In this document: positions 18,167 through 27,101 of the stretch, in pieces | Numbering within the stretch: the first letter of the stretch is position 1 | Layout of the letters: every line of letters starts with the position of its first letter | Assembly (NCBI RefSeq): GCF_000014065.1 | Contig: NC_008044.1 | Span: 1,945,501 to 2,009,500, forward strand | Source of the DNA: Ruegeria sp. TM1040 | GTDB taxonomy: Bacteria; Pseudomonadota; Alphaproteobacteria; Rhodobacterales; Rhodobacteraceae | Reading direction: 5' to 3' | Length of the DNA: 64,000 nucleotides | Position numbers and translations under genes: made by a program | Notes under the pieces: generated by a model | Databases searched by the model: none | What the model was told of the DNA's origin: nothing | Seen by the model: the letters and a program-made list of their open reading frames with translations, nothing else

Positions 18167-18664
18167 ATGAATACCCCCCAAACGCCCGAGGATTGGGCCG
18201 CTGAGCATATCCTTGGCATATACGAGACCCACCTGCCCGTGCGCGACCTCGACCGTTCGCTGGCGTTTTACACCGGGCAGCTGGGGCTGAAGCTCGCTCG
18301 CCGCCTACCCGAACGCGACGTCGCATTTCTGTGGACCGGCCCCAAGGAGGTGGGGATGCTGGGGCTATGGGGTGCGGGCAGTGCGCCCCTTGGGATGTCC
18401 CTGCATTTTGCCTTTCGCGCCACCAAGGCGGCAGTGCTTGGCGCCTGCACGCAGTTGCCGGCGCAGGGCATCACACCGCTGGGGTTCACCGGAGATCCGA
18501 TCACAGAGCCGGTGGTGCTGGGCTGGATGCCCGCGATCTCGGTCTATTTCAAGGATCCTGACGGCCACTCGATCGAGATGCTGCATATGCTGGAGGACGC
18601 GGCGGATCCGGCCTTTGGCGTCCAAAGCTATAGTGATTGGCAAAACCGGGCGTCACAGGCGTAA
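18167..18664 (+). CDS. VOC family protein (glyoxalase/dioxygenase superfamily)
   Basis: A 165-residue single VOC module pair. LGIYETHLPVRDLDRSLAFY (residues 16-35) gives the first metal-position His, and VYFKDPDGHSIEMLHMLED (about 125-143) has the classical FKDPDGH-x-IE motif with the Glu ligand. The middle ALGMSLHFAFR supplies another His. The gene is close to mcm but is not a methylmalonyl-CoA epimerase by its motifs; it is closer to lactoylglutathione-lyase or fosfomycin-resistance-like members. The start ATG has gactggagcagagcg upstream. It converges on the hairpin cluster at 18730-18824. Confidence 0.85.
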   Translation: MNTPQTPEDWAAEHILGIYETHLPVRDLDRSLAFYTGQLGLKLARRLPERDVAFLWTGPKEVGMLGLWGAGSAPLGMSLHFAFRATKAAVLGACTQLPAQGITPLGFTGDPITEPVVLGWMPAISVYFKDPDGHSIEMLHMLEDAADPAFGVQSYSDWQNRASQA

Positions 18665-18729
18665 ATCTTGGGCTGATCTCTCGGCGCGAGACTGCTGGGC
18701 AATACCCGGTACGGCTCCCGCCCGCCCTG

Positions 18730-18824
18730 GTGGCATGGCACATGCCACTACGCCCGTTGGGCGTGGCGCGTCGCACCCATAGGGTGCGACGCGCGCAGCC
18801 GACCCTCGCAAGGAGGGTCGGCTG
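18730..18824. terminator. Cluster of four hairpins between convergent genes
   Basis: Four perfect inverted repeats follow one another: 18730-18737/18741-18748 (8 bp), 18750-18755/18759-18764 (6 bp), 18767-18778/18782-18793 (12 bp, 3-nt loop) and 18796-18807/18813-18824 (12 bp, 5-nt loop). No T run follows on either strand, so this may be an RNA-processing or dispersed palindromic element rather than a simple terminator. Confidence 0.75.
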
Positions 18825-18849
18825 CCACCGCCAAGATGAGACCCAGCGC

Positions 18850-19146
18850 CTAATCTTCGGTGACTTTATACTCGCGGCGTATGCCCTGCGTTTTCTGCCC
18901 CCAGAGGGAGGCCCCTGCCCGCAGCTGATGCGCATCAAACGCCGCGCGGTCGGCAAACCATTCCTCCACCCGCCAGACGGAGGGATCATCGGTCTACGTC
19001 ACCTCAAAGGACAGACACCCCGGCTCCGCCCGCGTGAGGCGGATGTGCTCCGGCAGATATTGCTCCACCAGGGCCTGCTCCTGCGCCGAAGCGCAGAAGA
19101 GGTGACCCGAGAGGTACACGCGGCCTTTGAAGGCTGGATCGCGCAT
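18850..19146 (-). pseudogene. ABM-domain (quinol monooxygenase-like) gene with one in-frame amber codon
   Basis: Translating the minus strand from the ATG at 19146 gives MRDPAFKGRVYLSGHLFCAS and so on to FEVT at codon 50, then TAG at codon 51 (cta at 18994-18996), then TDDPSVWRVEEWFADRAAF and a normal ending YKVTED with TAG at 18850-18852. The two halves together are a complete 98-residue antibiotic-biosynthesis-monooxygenase (YgiN-like) domain: the segment LTRAEPGCLSFEV and W-x-x-E-E-x-F-x-D are family hallmarks. Relatives usually have Gln at the amber position, so a single CAG to TAG change explains it. A GCGAGGG site lies before the ATG and the gene follows mcm by 15 bp. Either a fresh pseudogene or read-through. 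Confidence 0.85.
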
Positions 19147-19161
19147 CTTGCGGCCCTCGCC

Positions 19162-21291
19162 TTAGCTGCGCGCTTCGCGGATGAGTTCGAGAATATCCTG
19201 TGCCGCGGTGGAGATATTGGTGCCGGGACCAAAGATCGCTTTGACACCCGCCTTGTAGAGGAAGTCATAATCCTGCTGCGGGATCACCCCGCCACAGATC
19301 ACGATGATGTCCTCCGCCCCGGCGGCTTTGAGTTCGGCGATCAGCTGGGGGGCGAGCGTCTTGTGACCCGCCGCCTGGCTGGAGATACCGACCACATGCA
19401 CATCATTGTCGATGGCATCCTGCGCGGCCTCTGCCGGGGTCTGGAACAGCGGTCCCACATCCACGTCAAAGCCAATGTCAGCAAAGGCGGTGGCGATCAC
19501 CTTGGCGCCCCGGTCGTGACCGTCCTGCCCCATCTTGACCACCAGAAGACGCGGGCGGCGGCCCTCTTCCTCGGCAAAGGACTCGATGGATTTCTGGATC
19601 GCGGCAAAGCCCTCGTCGCCCTCGTATGCGGCGCCGTAGACGCCTGCGAGGGTTTTGACCTCGGCGCGGTGACGACCGAATTCTTTTTCCATTGCCATGC
19701 TGATTTCCCCCACAGTGGCGCGCGCGCGGGCGGCCTCGACGGCTGCTTCCAGAAGATTGCCGCCCTCAGACGCGCGGCGGGTGAGTTCGGCCAGCGCCGC
19801 CTCGCAGGCCGCCGCATCGCGGCTGGCGCGGATCTGTTCAAGCCGGGCGATCTGACTCTCGCGCACCTTGACGTTGTCCACATCGAGGATGTCGATGGGG
19901 TCTTCCTTGTCCTTGCGGTATTTGTTGACGCCGACGATCACCTCTTCGCCGCGGTCGATCATCGCCTGACGGCGGGCGGCAGTTTCCTCGATGCGCAGTT
20001 TCGGCATGCCGGAGGCCACGGCCTTGGTCATGCCGCCCATCTCCTCCACTTCCTGCATCATCGCCCAGGCCTTGTCGACGAGCTCTGCGGTGAGGCTCTC
20101 GACATAATAGCTGCCGGCAAGCGGATCGACGACATTGGTGACGCCGGTTTCTTCTTGCAAGATCAACTGGGTATTGCGCGCAATTCGGGCAGAGAAATCG
20201 GTGGGCAGCGCAATCGCCTCATCCAAAGCGTTGGTGTGCAGACTTTGCGTGCCGCCCAGAACCGCGCTCATCGCCTCATAGGCGGTGCGGATCACGTTGT
20301 TGTAAGGATCCTGCTCCTGCAGGCTCACGCCCGAGGTCTGGCAATGGGTGCGCAGCATCTTGGAGCGGTCGGATTTGGCGCCGAATTCCGTCATCACCCG
20401 ATGCCAGAGCGTACGCGCGGCGCGCAGCTTGGCCGCCTCCATGAAGAAGTTCATGCCAATGGCAAAGAAGAACGACAAACGGCCTGCGAATTTGTCCACG
20501 TCCATGCCCGCCTCGATGGCGGCTTTGACGTATTCGCGCCCATCCGCCAGCGTATAGGCGAGTTCCTGAACGAGGTTCGCGCCCGCCTCCTGCATGTGGT
20601 AGCCGGAGATCGAGATGGAGTTGAACTTCGGCATCTCGTTCGAGGTGTATTCAATGATGTCCGCGATGATCCGCATCGAGGGTTCTGGCGGATAGATATA
20701 GGTGTTGCGGACCATGAACTCCTTGAGGATGTCGTTCTGGATGGTCCCGGAGAGGAGCGCCTTGTCGTGGCCCTGTTCTTCACCTGCGACGATGAAGCTC
20801 GCCAGGATCGGGATCACCGCGCCATTCATGGTCATGGAGACCGAAACCTGATCGAGCGGGATGCCGTCAAACAGGATCTTCATATCCTCGACACTGTCGA
20901 TGGCAACGCCCGCCTTGCCGACATCACCGACGACGCGCTCGTGATCGCTGTCATAGCCGCGGTGGGTGGCGAGATCGAAAGCCACCGAGACCCCCTGCTG
21001 ACCAGCGGCAAGGTTGCGGCGGTAAAAGGCGTTGGATTCTTCGGCCGTGGAGAAGCCCGCGTATTGGCGGATGGTCCAGCGGCGGCCTGCATACATGGTG
21101 GCCTTCACCCCACGGGTGAACGGGCCAAAGCCCGGCAGTGTGCCCATATGGCCAAGCTCTGCGGTGTCCTCGGCCGTATAAAGCGGTTTGACGTCAATGC
21201 CCTCGAGGGTCTGCCAGGTGAGATCCTCGAGCGGGCGTCCGCGCAGTTCTTTTTCAGCCAGTGCCCGCCAATCGTCCGGTGTCTGGGTCAT
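19162..21291 (-). CDS. mcm: Methylmalonyl-CoA mutase
   Basis: A 709-residue adenosylcobalamin-dependent mutase converting (R)-methylmalonyl-CoA to succinyl-CoA, the last step of propionyl-CoA assimilation and of the ethylmalonyl-CoA route. The TIM-barrel catalytic part includes [20 protein letters not shown] and [15 protein letters not shown]. The C-terminal B12-binding domain has [16 protein letters not shown] (D-x-H-x-x-G with the cobalt-ligand His, about residue 590) and ends [15 protein letters not shown]. Both subunits are fused, as in single-chain alphaproteobacterial enzymes. AAGAGGACGA precedes the ATG at 21291. The start lies inside the end of the upstream gene (38-bp overlap). Confidence 0.97.
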   Translation of the reverse strand: MTQTPDDWRALAEKELRGRPLEDLTWQTLEGIDVKPLYTAEDTAELGHMGTLPGFGPFTRGVKATMYAGRRWTIRQYAGFSTAEESNAFYRRNLAAGQQGVSVAFDLATHRGYDSDHERVVGDVGKAGVAIDSVEDMKILFDGIPLDQVSVSMTMNGAVIPILASFIVAGEEQGHDKALLSGTIQNDILKEFMVRNTYIYPPEPSMRIIADIIEYTSNEMPKFNSISISGYHMQEAGANLVQELAYTLADGREYVKAAIEAGMDVDKFAGRLSFFFAIGMNFFMEAAKLRAARTLWHRVMTEFGAKSDRSKMLRTHCQTSGVSLQEQDPYNNVIRTAYEAMSAVLGGTQSLHTNALDEAIALPTDFSARIARNTQLILQEETGVTNVVDPLAGSYYVESLTAELVDKAWAMMQEVEEMGGMTKAVASGMPKLRIEETAARRQAMIDRGEEVIVGVNKYRKDKEDPIDILDVDNVKVRESQIARLEQIRASRDAAACEAALAELTRRASEGGNLLEAAVEAARARATVGEISMAMEKEFGRHRAEVKTLAGVYGAAYEGDEGFAAIQKSIESFAEEEGRRPRLLVVKMGQDGHDRGAKVIATAFADIGFDVDVGPLFQTPAEAAQDAIDNDVHVVGISSQAAGHKTLAPQLIAELKAAGAEDIIVICGGVIPQQDYDFLYKAGVKAIFGPGTNISTAAQDILELIREARS

Positions 21292-22207
21292 GCATTCGTC
21301 CTCTTGTCAGATCTTCCTGCACCACAAGATCGGGCGCAGGGGGAGTTGCGGTCGCGTCCGCTTTGTTTGGATCTTCGACCAGTTCAGCGAGGCCATCGGC
21401 ACCGCCGACCAGCCACATCATGTCGTCATAGTAACTCTCGCGCAGGCGCGCGGCCTCGGCCTCCGAGAAAGGCATCCAGCGCCCTTCGTCCTCGGGCAGA
21501 AGCTTGGCAAGCCGCGGGGGCAGTTCGGCGCGCAGTTCCGGCAGGCGTGCAGAAGCATTGAGACGGAACGCCCCGCGCGCATGGGGGCAGTCCACCCCGG
21601 TCACCGCCGAGAGCTGCGCCTCGGGCTGGGTGGCAAACACCTCGTAGGGGAACACCCGGATGCGGGCACCGGGCATGGCGCAATAGATGTCCTGGATAAC
21701 ATCGCGCCAGCTGCGCGTCGCCTCTGCGATCCGCGAAAGCGTGGCGGCATTGGGCATCCGCAAGGAATGTTCGAGCCGCACCGCCAAGGCAGAGGCCCAG
21801 AACATCTCCGGGCTGCGAATATTGAGCATCACATCGCTGACCGCCCCGTCAAAAGCATGATCGAGCCGCGCCAGATGTTCGCCAGCGGCGGGATAGAGCG
21901 CGCCAAGGGCAAAACACTGCTCGAGCGGTTGCAGCATGGACGCATCCGAGATCACCACCGAGGCCGTGCCCGCGTTCTGCAGACCCGCAAGCTGCAGCGC
22001 GATCCGGCCCCGCGCGCGCGCCATCGGGTCGCGTCCGGTGACCGAAATGGCGCCCGGCTGGATCCCGTGCAAGAGCCCGTTGCGGGTGCGCTCCGGCCCC
22101 ATGAAGGCGATGCCATATTGCGATAGCGTATCGCTTTTGCGGGTCATGTAATTCTGGAAGCTGCGGGTGGCGCAGCGGTGGGCACCGATGTGCAGAATGA
22201 CTTTCAT
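21254..22207 (-). CDS. Sulfotransferase-like P-loop protein
   Basis: A 317-residue protein that opens [20 protein letters not shown]. This matches the 5'-PAPS loop of sulfotransferases (H-x-G-x-H-K-T-G-T-T-S-x-Q), but the Lys and the Gly of KTGT are replaced (HRCATRSFQ), so the phosphosulfate-binding loop is altered. Further on, [11 protein letters not shown] and [13 protein letters not shown] resemble the 3'-phosphate Ser region of that fold. No signal peptide. It precedes mcm with a 38-bp overlap, which suggests coupled translation in the propionate cluster, though a metabolic link is not obvious. I call the fold with moderate certainty and the activity not at all. Confidence 0.65.
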   Translation of the reverse strand: MKVILHIGAHRCATRSFQNYMTRKSDTLSQYGIAFMGPERTRNGLLHGIQPGAISVTGRDPMARARGRIALQLAGLQNAGTASVVISDASMLQPLEQCFALGALYPAAGEHLARLDHAFDGAVSDVMLNIRSPEMFWASALAVRLEHSLRMPNAATLSRIAEATRSWRDVIQDIYCAMPGARIRVFPYEVFATQPEAQLSAVTGVDCPHARGAFRLNASARLPELRAELPPRLAKLLPEDEGRWMPFSEAEAARLRESYYDDMMWLVGGADGLAELVEDPNKADATATPPAPDLVVQEDLTRGRMHDPDTGRLAGTG

Positions 22208-22363
22208 CGCAGGTTCTCCTTGCGCAGGCGTGAAGCTCTGCCCAAAACCATGCGCGAAAGGGGTTCCCTCACGCTTAACGAAAGGTGATTTTTTTGTGGC
22301 CGCAGGGTTTCAGCGGTCGCTTTTACGTCGAGAGCACATATATTTACGCTCAAAGGAGTGCCC

Positions 22364-22888
22364 ATGAACAGATTGCAACGTCTTACGCTGCTCGCCGCCC
22401 TGACCGCCTTGCCGTTGGCCCAGTCCGTTTCTGCGCAAGAGGCCGAGGGCCAAAGCCCTGCCCCGGATGCCACCTTGAGCGAAGATGCCGCGCCTGCGGA
22501 TCTGAGCGCCGAAGAGGCCGCACCCGCGTTTGAAATCCGCGACGGATATGACGTGGATATTGCCGAGTACCAATGGACCCACCGCCCGGTGGTGGTCTTT
22601 GCCGACAGCCCCGCAGACCCGCGATACCAGGAGCAGATCGACGAGCTGTTGCAGGACATCCCGGCGTTGATGACGCGGGATGTGGTGGTCTTTGTCGACA
22701 CCGACCCGAAGGCGCGCTCGGCGCTGCGCAAAAAGCTGCGCCCGCGGGGGTTTATGCTGGTGCTGCTCGGCAAGGACGGCGGCGTGAAACTGCGCAAACC
22801 GCTGCCCTGGAGCGTGCGCGAATTGAGCCGTACCATCGACAAGATGCCCATGCGCCAGCGGGAGATCGAAGCGCGCCGGGAAGGGTAA
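22364..22888 (+). CDS. DUF4174 secreted protein
   Basis: A 174-residue exported protein. The signal peptide is LTLLAALTALPLAQSVSAQE with cleavage after SAQ. After an acidic Ala/Glu linker, the DUF4174 domain starts at about residue 65 (WTHRPVVVFADSPADPRY) and includes DVVVFVDTDP, RPRGFMLVLLGKDGGVKLRK and the C-terminal IDKMPMRQREI. The family is thioredoxin-like and common in Rhodobacteraceae; its function is unknown to me. I chose ATG 22364 with aaaggag 6 bp upstream rather than the GTG at 22358. It is the only plus-strand gene inside the minus-strand propionate cluster. Confidence 0.85.
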   Translation: MNRLQRLTLLAALTALPLAQSVSAQEAEGQSPAPDATLSEDAAPADLSAEEAAPAFEIRDGYDVDIAEYQWTHRPVVVFADSPADPRYQEQIDELLQDIPALMTRDVVVFVDTDPKARSALRKKLRPRGFMLVLLGKDGGVKLRKPLPWSVRELSRTIDKMPMRQREIEARREG

Positions 22889-22946
22889 GCCTCGGCGCTG
22901 CCGCGTGTATGTCGCGCCGCACGCCGCCCGCAGCAAGCCACGTCAT

Positions 22947-23014
22947 GTGTCGCGACACTGTCCTGTTTCGCGCCACTCTCTTGTGTCGCACCTCTTGGTG
23001 CGCCTCCTAGGAGG
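22947..23014. repeat. Palindromes and imperfect 18-bp repeats between convergent genes
   Basis: A perfect 12-bp palindrome gtgtcgcgacac (22947-22958) begins three degenerate units of about 18 bp (tgtcgcgacact, tgtttcgcgccact, tgtgtcgcacctc). A second perfect 12-bp palindrome cctcctaggagg (23003-23014) contains the stop codon of the minus-strand lipoprotein gene. Confidence 0.65.
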
Positions 23015-23546
23015 TGCGCCCGCGAGAATAGAAGATGCGCCGGTTGCGCCGGTCGAAGACCACGGTGAATTTGGCGGTCGGGTGATAGATCAGCGCCGAT
23101 GTGGGATCCAGAAGCGCGTTGAAATAGGCCTCTTCCATTTCGATCGCCATGCAGTCCTTGCCGCCGGTGCCAGAAGAAAGAACCCCGATCCCCATCGGCA
23201 GATCCCGGTTCATGATTTCTTCCGTGACCTCGGTGGGCGACAAACCCTCCACCTCGAAGGCAACGGCGATCTCCTCGGAGATTGCGCGCATGCCCGCTTC
23301 GACGTCGCGGACCTTCTTGACCTTGGAGCTGATCCGGCTCGCCTTTACCTCGAAGAGGGCGGCGGTGCAGTTGACCCGCGAGAAGAAATAATAGGTCTCG
23401 CCGAGTTTCACCCAATCCTGCACCTGCGCGCGCACCTGTTCCTCCTGGTCGAGACTGCAGGAGCCTGTCACAACCGCGGCCAGAGCCACCCCGGCGAAGG
23501 CACGCAGCAGACGGCGTGGACGAGACGGAGGGTGAGGCAAGGACAC
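23007..23546 (-). CDS. Hypothetical lipoprotein
   Basis: A 179-residue predicted lipoprotein. The signal region FAGVALAAVVTGSC ends in a lipobox (T-G-S-C) with Cys at about residue 30, followed by SLDQEEQ, so it should be anchored in the envelope. The mature domain contains NCTAALFEVK, a region of charged helices (SSKVKKVRDVEAGMRAISEE), GGKDCMAIEMEEAYFNAL and a C-terminal FTVVFDRRNRRIFYSRG. I do not recognise a family. I chose the GTG at 23546, which has CGGAGAGA upstream and gives a normal signal peptide; the ATG at 23612 would add 22 implausible residues. It lies directly downstream of pccA. Confidence 0.75.
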   Translation of the reverse strand: MSLPHPPSRPRRLLRAFAGVALAAVVTGSCSLDQEEQVRAQVQDWVKLGETYYFFSRVNCTAALFEVKASRISSKVKKVRDVEAGMRAISEEIAVAFEVEGLSPTEVTEEIMNRDLPMGIGVLSSGTGGKDCMAIEMEEAYFNALLDPTSALIYHPTAKFTVVFDRRNRRIFYSRGRTS

Positions 23547-23706
23547 GAAAAATCTCTCCGGCAGGATCGGCACAATGAGCACATTCGCAGGCCAAAGCCT
23601 GCAACAAAGCATATGGTTCAGCTTTATGTGCGGCCCCTTCAGAAAGCCTTAACGCTGCTGATTCAAAACCGAAATTTTGCTGCAAATTTGGCCCGCTCTC
23701 CCATAG

Positions 23707-23734
23707 CAGCCCACCGCCGCGAGGCGGCGGGCTG
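23707..23734. terminator. Hairpin downstream of pccA
   Basis: A 12-bp stem with one mismatch (23707-23718 with 23723-23734, loop gcga) lies about 37 bp past the pccA stop. No clear T run, so transcription may partly read on into the lipoprotein gene. Confidence 0.6.
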
Positions 23735-23770
23735 TCAGGGGAGGATATGCGGGCCAATCGGGTCACAGGA

Positions 23771-25801
23771 TCATTCGAATTCGATGATCACATCGTCCAC
23801 CGCGAGGCTGTCGCCTGCCGCCGCATTGATTTTGGAGACCACGGATTTTTTCTCGGCGCGCAGGATGTTTTCCATCTTCATCGCCTCGATGGTGCAGAGC
23901 GCCTGCCCCTCCTGCACTTCTTCGCCCACCTCGACGTTGATCTTCACAACAAGACCGGGCATTGGGCACAGAAGCATCTTGGAGGTATCGGGCGGCAGTT
24001 TTTCGGGCATCAAGGCGGCCAGTTCGGCCTGACGCGGACGGCGCACATGCACCTTGAGGTCCGCGCCCCGGCTGCGCACGCGGAAGCCTTGGGTGATCTT
24101 GTCGACCTTCAGCACCAGAGGCGTGCCATCCGCATCCACATGGGCAAGGCTGTCACCCGGCGTCCAATCGGAACTCACGCGGATCTCGCTTTGATCCTCA
24201 AAGCGCACGGTTGCGCCTTCGGGATCGGCGGCAACACGCAGCTCATAGGTCTGCCCGCCAATGGCCACCACCCAGGTGTTGCCCACCCGGCGTTCGTGGT
24301 TGTCCATGCGGCCCGAGACCTGCGTGCGGCGGATTTCGGCAACCCGGTGCATGGCCGCACAAGAGGCCGCGATGCGCTTCAGATCGCTTTCCGGCAGATC
24401 GACGCCGTCAAACCCCTCGGGGTATTCCTCGGCGATAAAGGCGGTGGTCATCTCGCCCGAAACAAACTTCGGATGATCCATCACCGCCGAAAGGAACGGC
24501 AGGTTGTGACCGATGCCTTCGACCTCGAAACTGTCAAGCGCCGCGCGCATCGCCTCGATCGCCGCATCACGGGTCGGTGCCCAGGTGCAGAGCTTGGCGA
24601 TCATCGGGTCGTAATACATTGAAATCTCACCGCCTTCATAGACGCCGGTGTCGTTACGCACGACCACATCGCCCGCATCTCCGGGCGCGACGCCGGGCGT
24701 GTAGGCCGCGGTTTCTGCCGGGGGACGATAGCGGGTGAGACGCCCGATGGAGGGCAGGAAGTTGCGATAGGGATCTTCGGCATAAAGGCGGTTTTCAATC
24801 GCCCAGCCGGTAAGTTTGACATCATTCTGAGTGATCGACAGCTCCTTGCCGGCGGCCACGCGGATCATCTGCTCCACAAGGTCCACACCAGTGATGAGTT
24901 CGGTCACGGGATGTTCCACCTGCAGGCGGGTGTTCATCTCGAGGAAGTAGAAGTTCTTGTCGCCGTCGACGATGAATTCCACGGTGCCCGCAGAGGCATA
25001 GCCCACGGCCTTGGCCAGCGCGACGGATTGCTCGCCCATGGCGCGGCGGGTCTCTTCATCGAGGAAGGGGCTCGGCGCCTCTTCGACGACCTTCTGGTTG
25101 CGGCGCTGGATGGAGCATTCGCGCTCGCCCAAGTAAACGCCGTTGCCATGGGCATCGCAGAGCACCTGAATTTCGATGTGGCGCGGTTGCGTCACGAATT
25201 TCTCAATGAAGATCCGGTCATCGCCAAAGGAGTTCGCGGCCTCGTTTTTGGAGGACTGAAAGCCCTCGCGGGCCTCTTCGTCGGTCCAGGCAATCCGCAT
25301 GCCCTTGCCGCCGCCCCCGGCAGAGGCCTTGATCATCACCGGATAGCCGATCTCGTTGGAGATCTTCACCGCCTCATCGGCGTCCGCGATCAGGCCCATG
25401 TAGCCGGGCACGGTCGACACGCCTGCTTCCTGGGCGATTTTCTTCGAGGTGATCTTGTCCCCCATCGCCTCAATCGCGCCTTTGGGCGGGCCAACAAAGG
25501 CGACGCCTGCGGCCTCCAGCGCCTCGGCGAATTTGGCGTTTTCCGACAGGAAGCCATAGCCCGGATGCACCGCCTGCGCGCCCGAGGATTTGATCGCGGC
25601 CATCACATTGTCGATGACGATGTAGGATTGGTTGGCAGGCGCAGGGCCCACATGCACGGCCTCATCCGCCATCTGCACATGCAGCGCCTGACGGTCGGCG
25701 TCGGAATAAATGGCGACGGTCTTGATGCCCATCTTGCGCGCGGTCTTGATGACGCGACAGGCAATTTCCCCCCGGTTGGCGATCAGGATCTTCTCAAACA
25801 T
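23771..25801 (-). CDS. pccA: Propionyl-CoA carboxylase alpha subunit (biotin carboxylase + BCCP)
   Basis: A 676-residue biotin-dependent subunit that carboxylates its own biotin and, with PccB, makes (S)-methylmalonyl-CoA from propionyl-CoA. The N-terminal biotin carboxylase domain (about 1-450) shows FEKILIANRGEIACRVIKTA, the ATP-grasp loop ASAGGGGKGMRIAW, ECSIQRRNQKVVEEAPSP and EMNTRLQVEHPVTE. A BT linker domain (about 460-600) follows, then the BCCP domain with EAMKMEN carrying the biotinylated Lys near residue 642. Length matches alphaproteobacterial PccA. It is separated from pccB by six small minus-strand genes and has about 140 bp upstream that may hold its own promoter. Confidence 0.97.
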   Translation of the reverse strand: MFEKILIANRGEIACRVIKTARKMGIKTVAIYSDADRQALHVQMADEAVHVGPAPANQSYIVIDNVMAAIKSSGAQAVHPGYGFLSENAKFAEALEAAGVAFVGPPKGAIEAMGDKITSKKIAQEAGVSTVPGYMGLIADADEAVKISNEIGYPVMIKASAGGGGKGMRIAWTDEEAREGFQSSKNEAANSFGDDRIFIEKFVTQPRHIEIQVLCDAHGNGVYLGERECSIQRRNQKVVEEAPSPFLDEETRRAMGEQSVALAKAVGYASAGTVEFIVDGDKNFYFLEMNTRLQVEHPVTELITGVDLVEQMIRVAAGKELSITQNDVKLTGWAIENRLYAEDPYRNFLPSIGRLTRYRPPAETAAYTPGVAPGDAGDVVVRNDTGVYEGGEISMYYDPMIAKLCTWAPTRDAAIEAMRAALDSFEVEGIGHNLPFLSAVMDHPKFVSGEMTTAFIAEEYPEGFDGVDLPESDLKRIAASCAAMHRVAEIRRTQVSGRMDNHERRVGNTWVVAIGGQTYELRVAADPEGATVRFEDQSEIRVSSDWTPGDSLAHVDADGTPLVLKVDKITQGFRVRSRGADLKVHVRRPRQAELAALMPEKLPPDTSKMLLCPMPGLVVKINVEVGEEVQEGQALCTIEAMKMENILRAEKKSVVSKINAAAGDSLAVDDVIIEFE

Positions 25802-25944
25802 GGGCTGTCCCTTGTGGTCCGTGTTGATGTGTCAGACGCGCGCACAAAAAACCGCCGCGCACGGGGATGTCCCGTGGCGACGGTGCGCCCGCATCAAAGC
25901 GAGATGTCATAGCGGCGCGGAAGGCCCGCGCGCCCGAGGCCGGA

Positions 25945-26148
25945 TTAGCAGCGGCCTGGGTTTTCCTTGCAGTAGATGAGGTTGCCCGCAGCGCCAACGG
26001 CCGCGCCGGTGACAAGGCTGCCGTTGAGCAAGGCCGCCCCTGCGGCCCCTGCCCCAGCACCATAGAGCACTTGTTCGCCGGTGGTGTCGCCACAGGCTGC
26101 AAGCGCCGCGGTGCCCGCAAGCAGGGCAGAAATGAGTGTTTTACGCAT
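25945..26148 (-). CDS. Small glycine-zipper lipoprotein
   Basis: A 67-residue lipoprotein. The signal peptide MRKTLISALLAGTAALAAC ends in a perfect lipobox L-A-A-C, leaving a mature part of about 49 residues. That part is dominated by a glycine-zipper (YGAGAGAAGAALLNGS and GAAVGAAGNLIYC) and ends CKENPGRC, with two Cys that could pair in the periplasm. AAAGGAGCATCCCG lies before the ATG. Such proteins are common in Rhodobacteraceae as unassigned envelope components. It lies upstream of pccA in the same direction. Confidence 0.85.
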   Translation of the reverse strand: MRKTLISALLAGTAALAACGDTTGEQVLYGAGAGAAGAALLNGSLVTGAAVGAAGNLIYCKENPGRC

Positions 26149-26684
26149 CGGGATGCTCCTTTGGGTCTTTCAGCACGTTTGGCTGCAAATGTGCCAATAC
26201 GACGCAGATCGTCCAGATCCGTTGAGCACATATCATCCGCATGGGCGAGAGATCGCCCGTCACATCCGCGTGAAAGGCGAGCTTTCGCGCAAATCCGGGG
26301 CGCATCTGCGCGCTGCTGGCGGGACAAATATGTCGTCGCAAGCGCAGGCGCTGCGCGCAGGGGATAGGAGCGAGGAAGCCGAGACGGTCTGAGCCCAAAA
26401 GCGGGCAGCTGGCGCGGGGGGGCGCACAGCTGCCCAGTCAGGTTTTGGGGCCAGAACAGCAGCCAGAAGGGACGAAAAGGCTGCGTAGGCCGGTCCAAGG
26501 TGACAGCACCGGCGGCCCGTGCAAATGGCTGCGTTGCCGCCTCGGGATTTTTGGCAGCAGGCCGCGCAAATTCCCAAGCCGGTAGCAAAAAGACGCCGAC
26601 ACACGCCTGACGTGTCCATCCGCACGCGGATTTCCGCTGCCCTGACGGAGCCGTATCGGTGATATGACGCTCTTTTTGCAGCAT
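26149..26684. other. Gene-free stretch with one hairpin
   Basis: 536 bp between two minus-strand genes. A 9-bp perfect inverted repeat (26403-26411 with 26427-26435, gggcagctg) is the only structure I can point to. Short open frames in several registers lack ribosome sites. It probably contains the promoter of the glycine-zipper lipoprotein gene and perhaps of pccA. Confidence 0.5.
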
Positions 26685-27032
26685 TTACCCCTCAAAGGCC
26701 TCGGGGAAGGAACGCCGCGCCACCTCAACGTCGATCACCAGGAGCGACTCATAGCTTTCGGGATCAAAGGGATCGTCGACCGCAACCACCTCGCGCCCGA
26801 AGAGCCAGCTAAGCCGCCCTGCGTCGAGATTGCCGCGCTCAAACGGCTGATCGCCAAAATTCTCCCACAGCGCCTTCATAAAGCCCGCATCAGCACGCCG
26901 ATCGGCAGGCTTGCGGTCCCGAAAGCGTTCGCGCCGGGTGATCGGCGTGACCCCTTTGGGATTGGGGCGACGGATGACGAATTGGAAATCGGTGCCGGGT
27001 AAACGGCCGGGAAAGCCGCGATGTTTCAACAT
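26685..27032 (-). CDS. Hypothetical protein
   Basis: A 115-residue basic-then-acidic protein with no signal peptide or membrane helix. It opens LKHRGFPGRLPGTDFQFVIR and has a run of basic residues (RRERFRDRKPADRR, about 39-52), then WENFGDQPFERGNLDAGRLS and a C-terminal VAVDDPFDPESYESLLVIDV. I do not recognise the family. The ATG at 27032 has CCGGAGGCACTC upstream, a good ribosome site. It lies between two small lipoprotein genes of the propionate cluster. Confidence 0.65.
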   Translation of the reverse strand: MLKHRGFPGRLPGTDFQFVIRRPNPKGVTPITRRERFRDRKPADRRADAGFMKALWENFGDQPFERGNLDAGRLSWLFGREVVAVDDPFDPESYESLLVIDVEVARRSFPEAFEG

Positions 27033-27069
27033 GAGAGTGCCTCCGGTCCGGCACCCCGCAGGTCGGAAA

Positions 27070-27091
27070 GGTCCGGCCACAGGGCCGGACC
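27070..27091. terminator. Hairpin after the 47-residue lipoprotein gene
   Basis: A perfect 9-bp stem (27070-27078 with 27083-27091, loop acag) lies 10 bp past the stop of the minus-strand small lipoprotein gene and before the next gene's ribosome site. No T run; it may attenuate rather than stop transcription. Confidence 0.6.
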
Positions 27092-27101
27092 CCTGAAGTG
27101 T

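Noticed and set aside
18167-18664. VOC protein near mcm as methylmalonyl-CoA epimerase
   Set aside because: It lacks the epimerase N-terminal H-I-G-I-A-V pattern and is longer; motifs fit other VOC enzymes better.
18637-21561. A 974-codon open frame on the plus strand
   Set aside because: It is antisense to mcm and the ABM-domain gene, has no family resemblance and reflects GC-rich codon bias of the true minus-strand genes.
22204-23766. A 520-codon minus-strand frame spanning DUF4174 and the lipoprotein gene
   Set aside because: It crosses two better supported genes and their intergenic palindromes, and its protein shows no recognisable domain.
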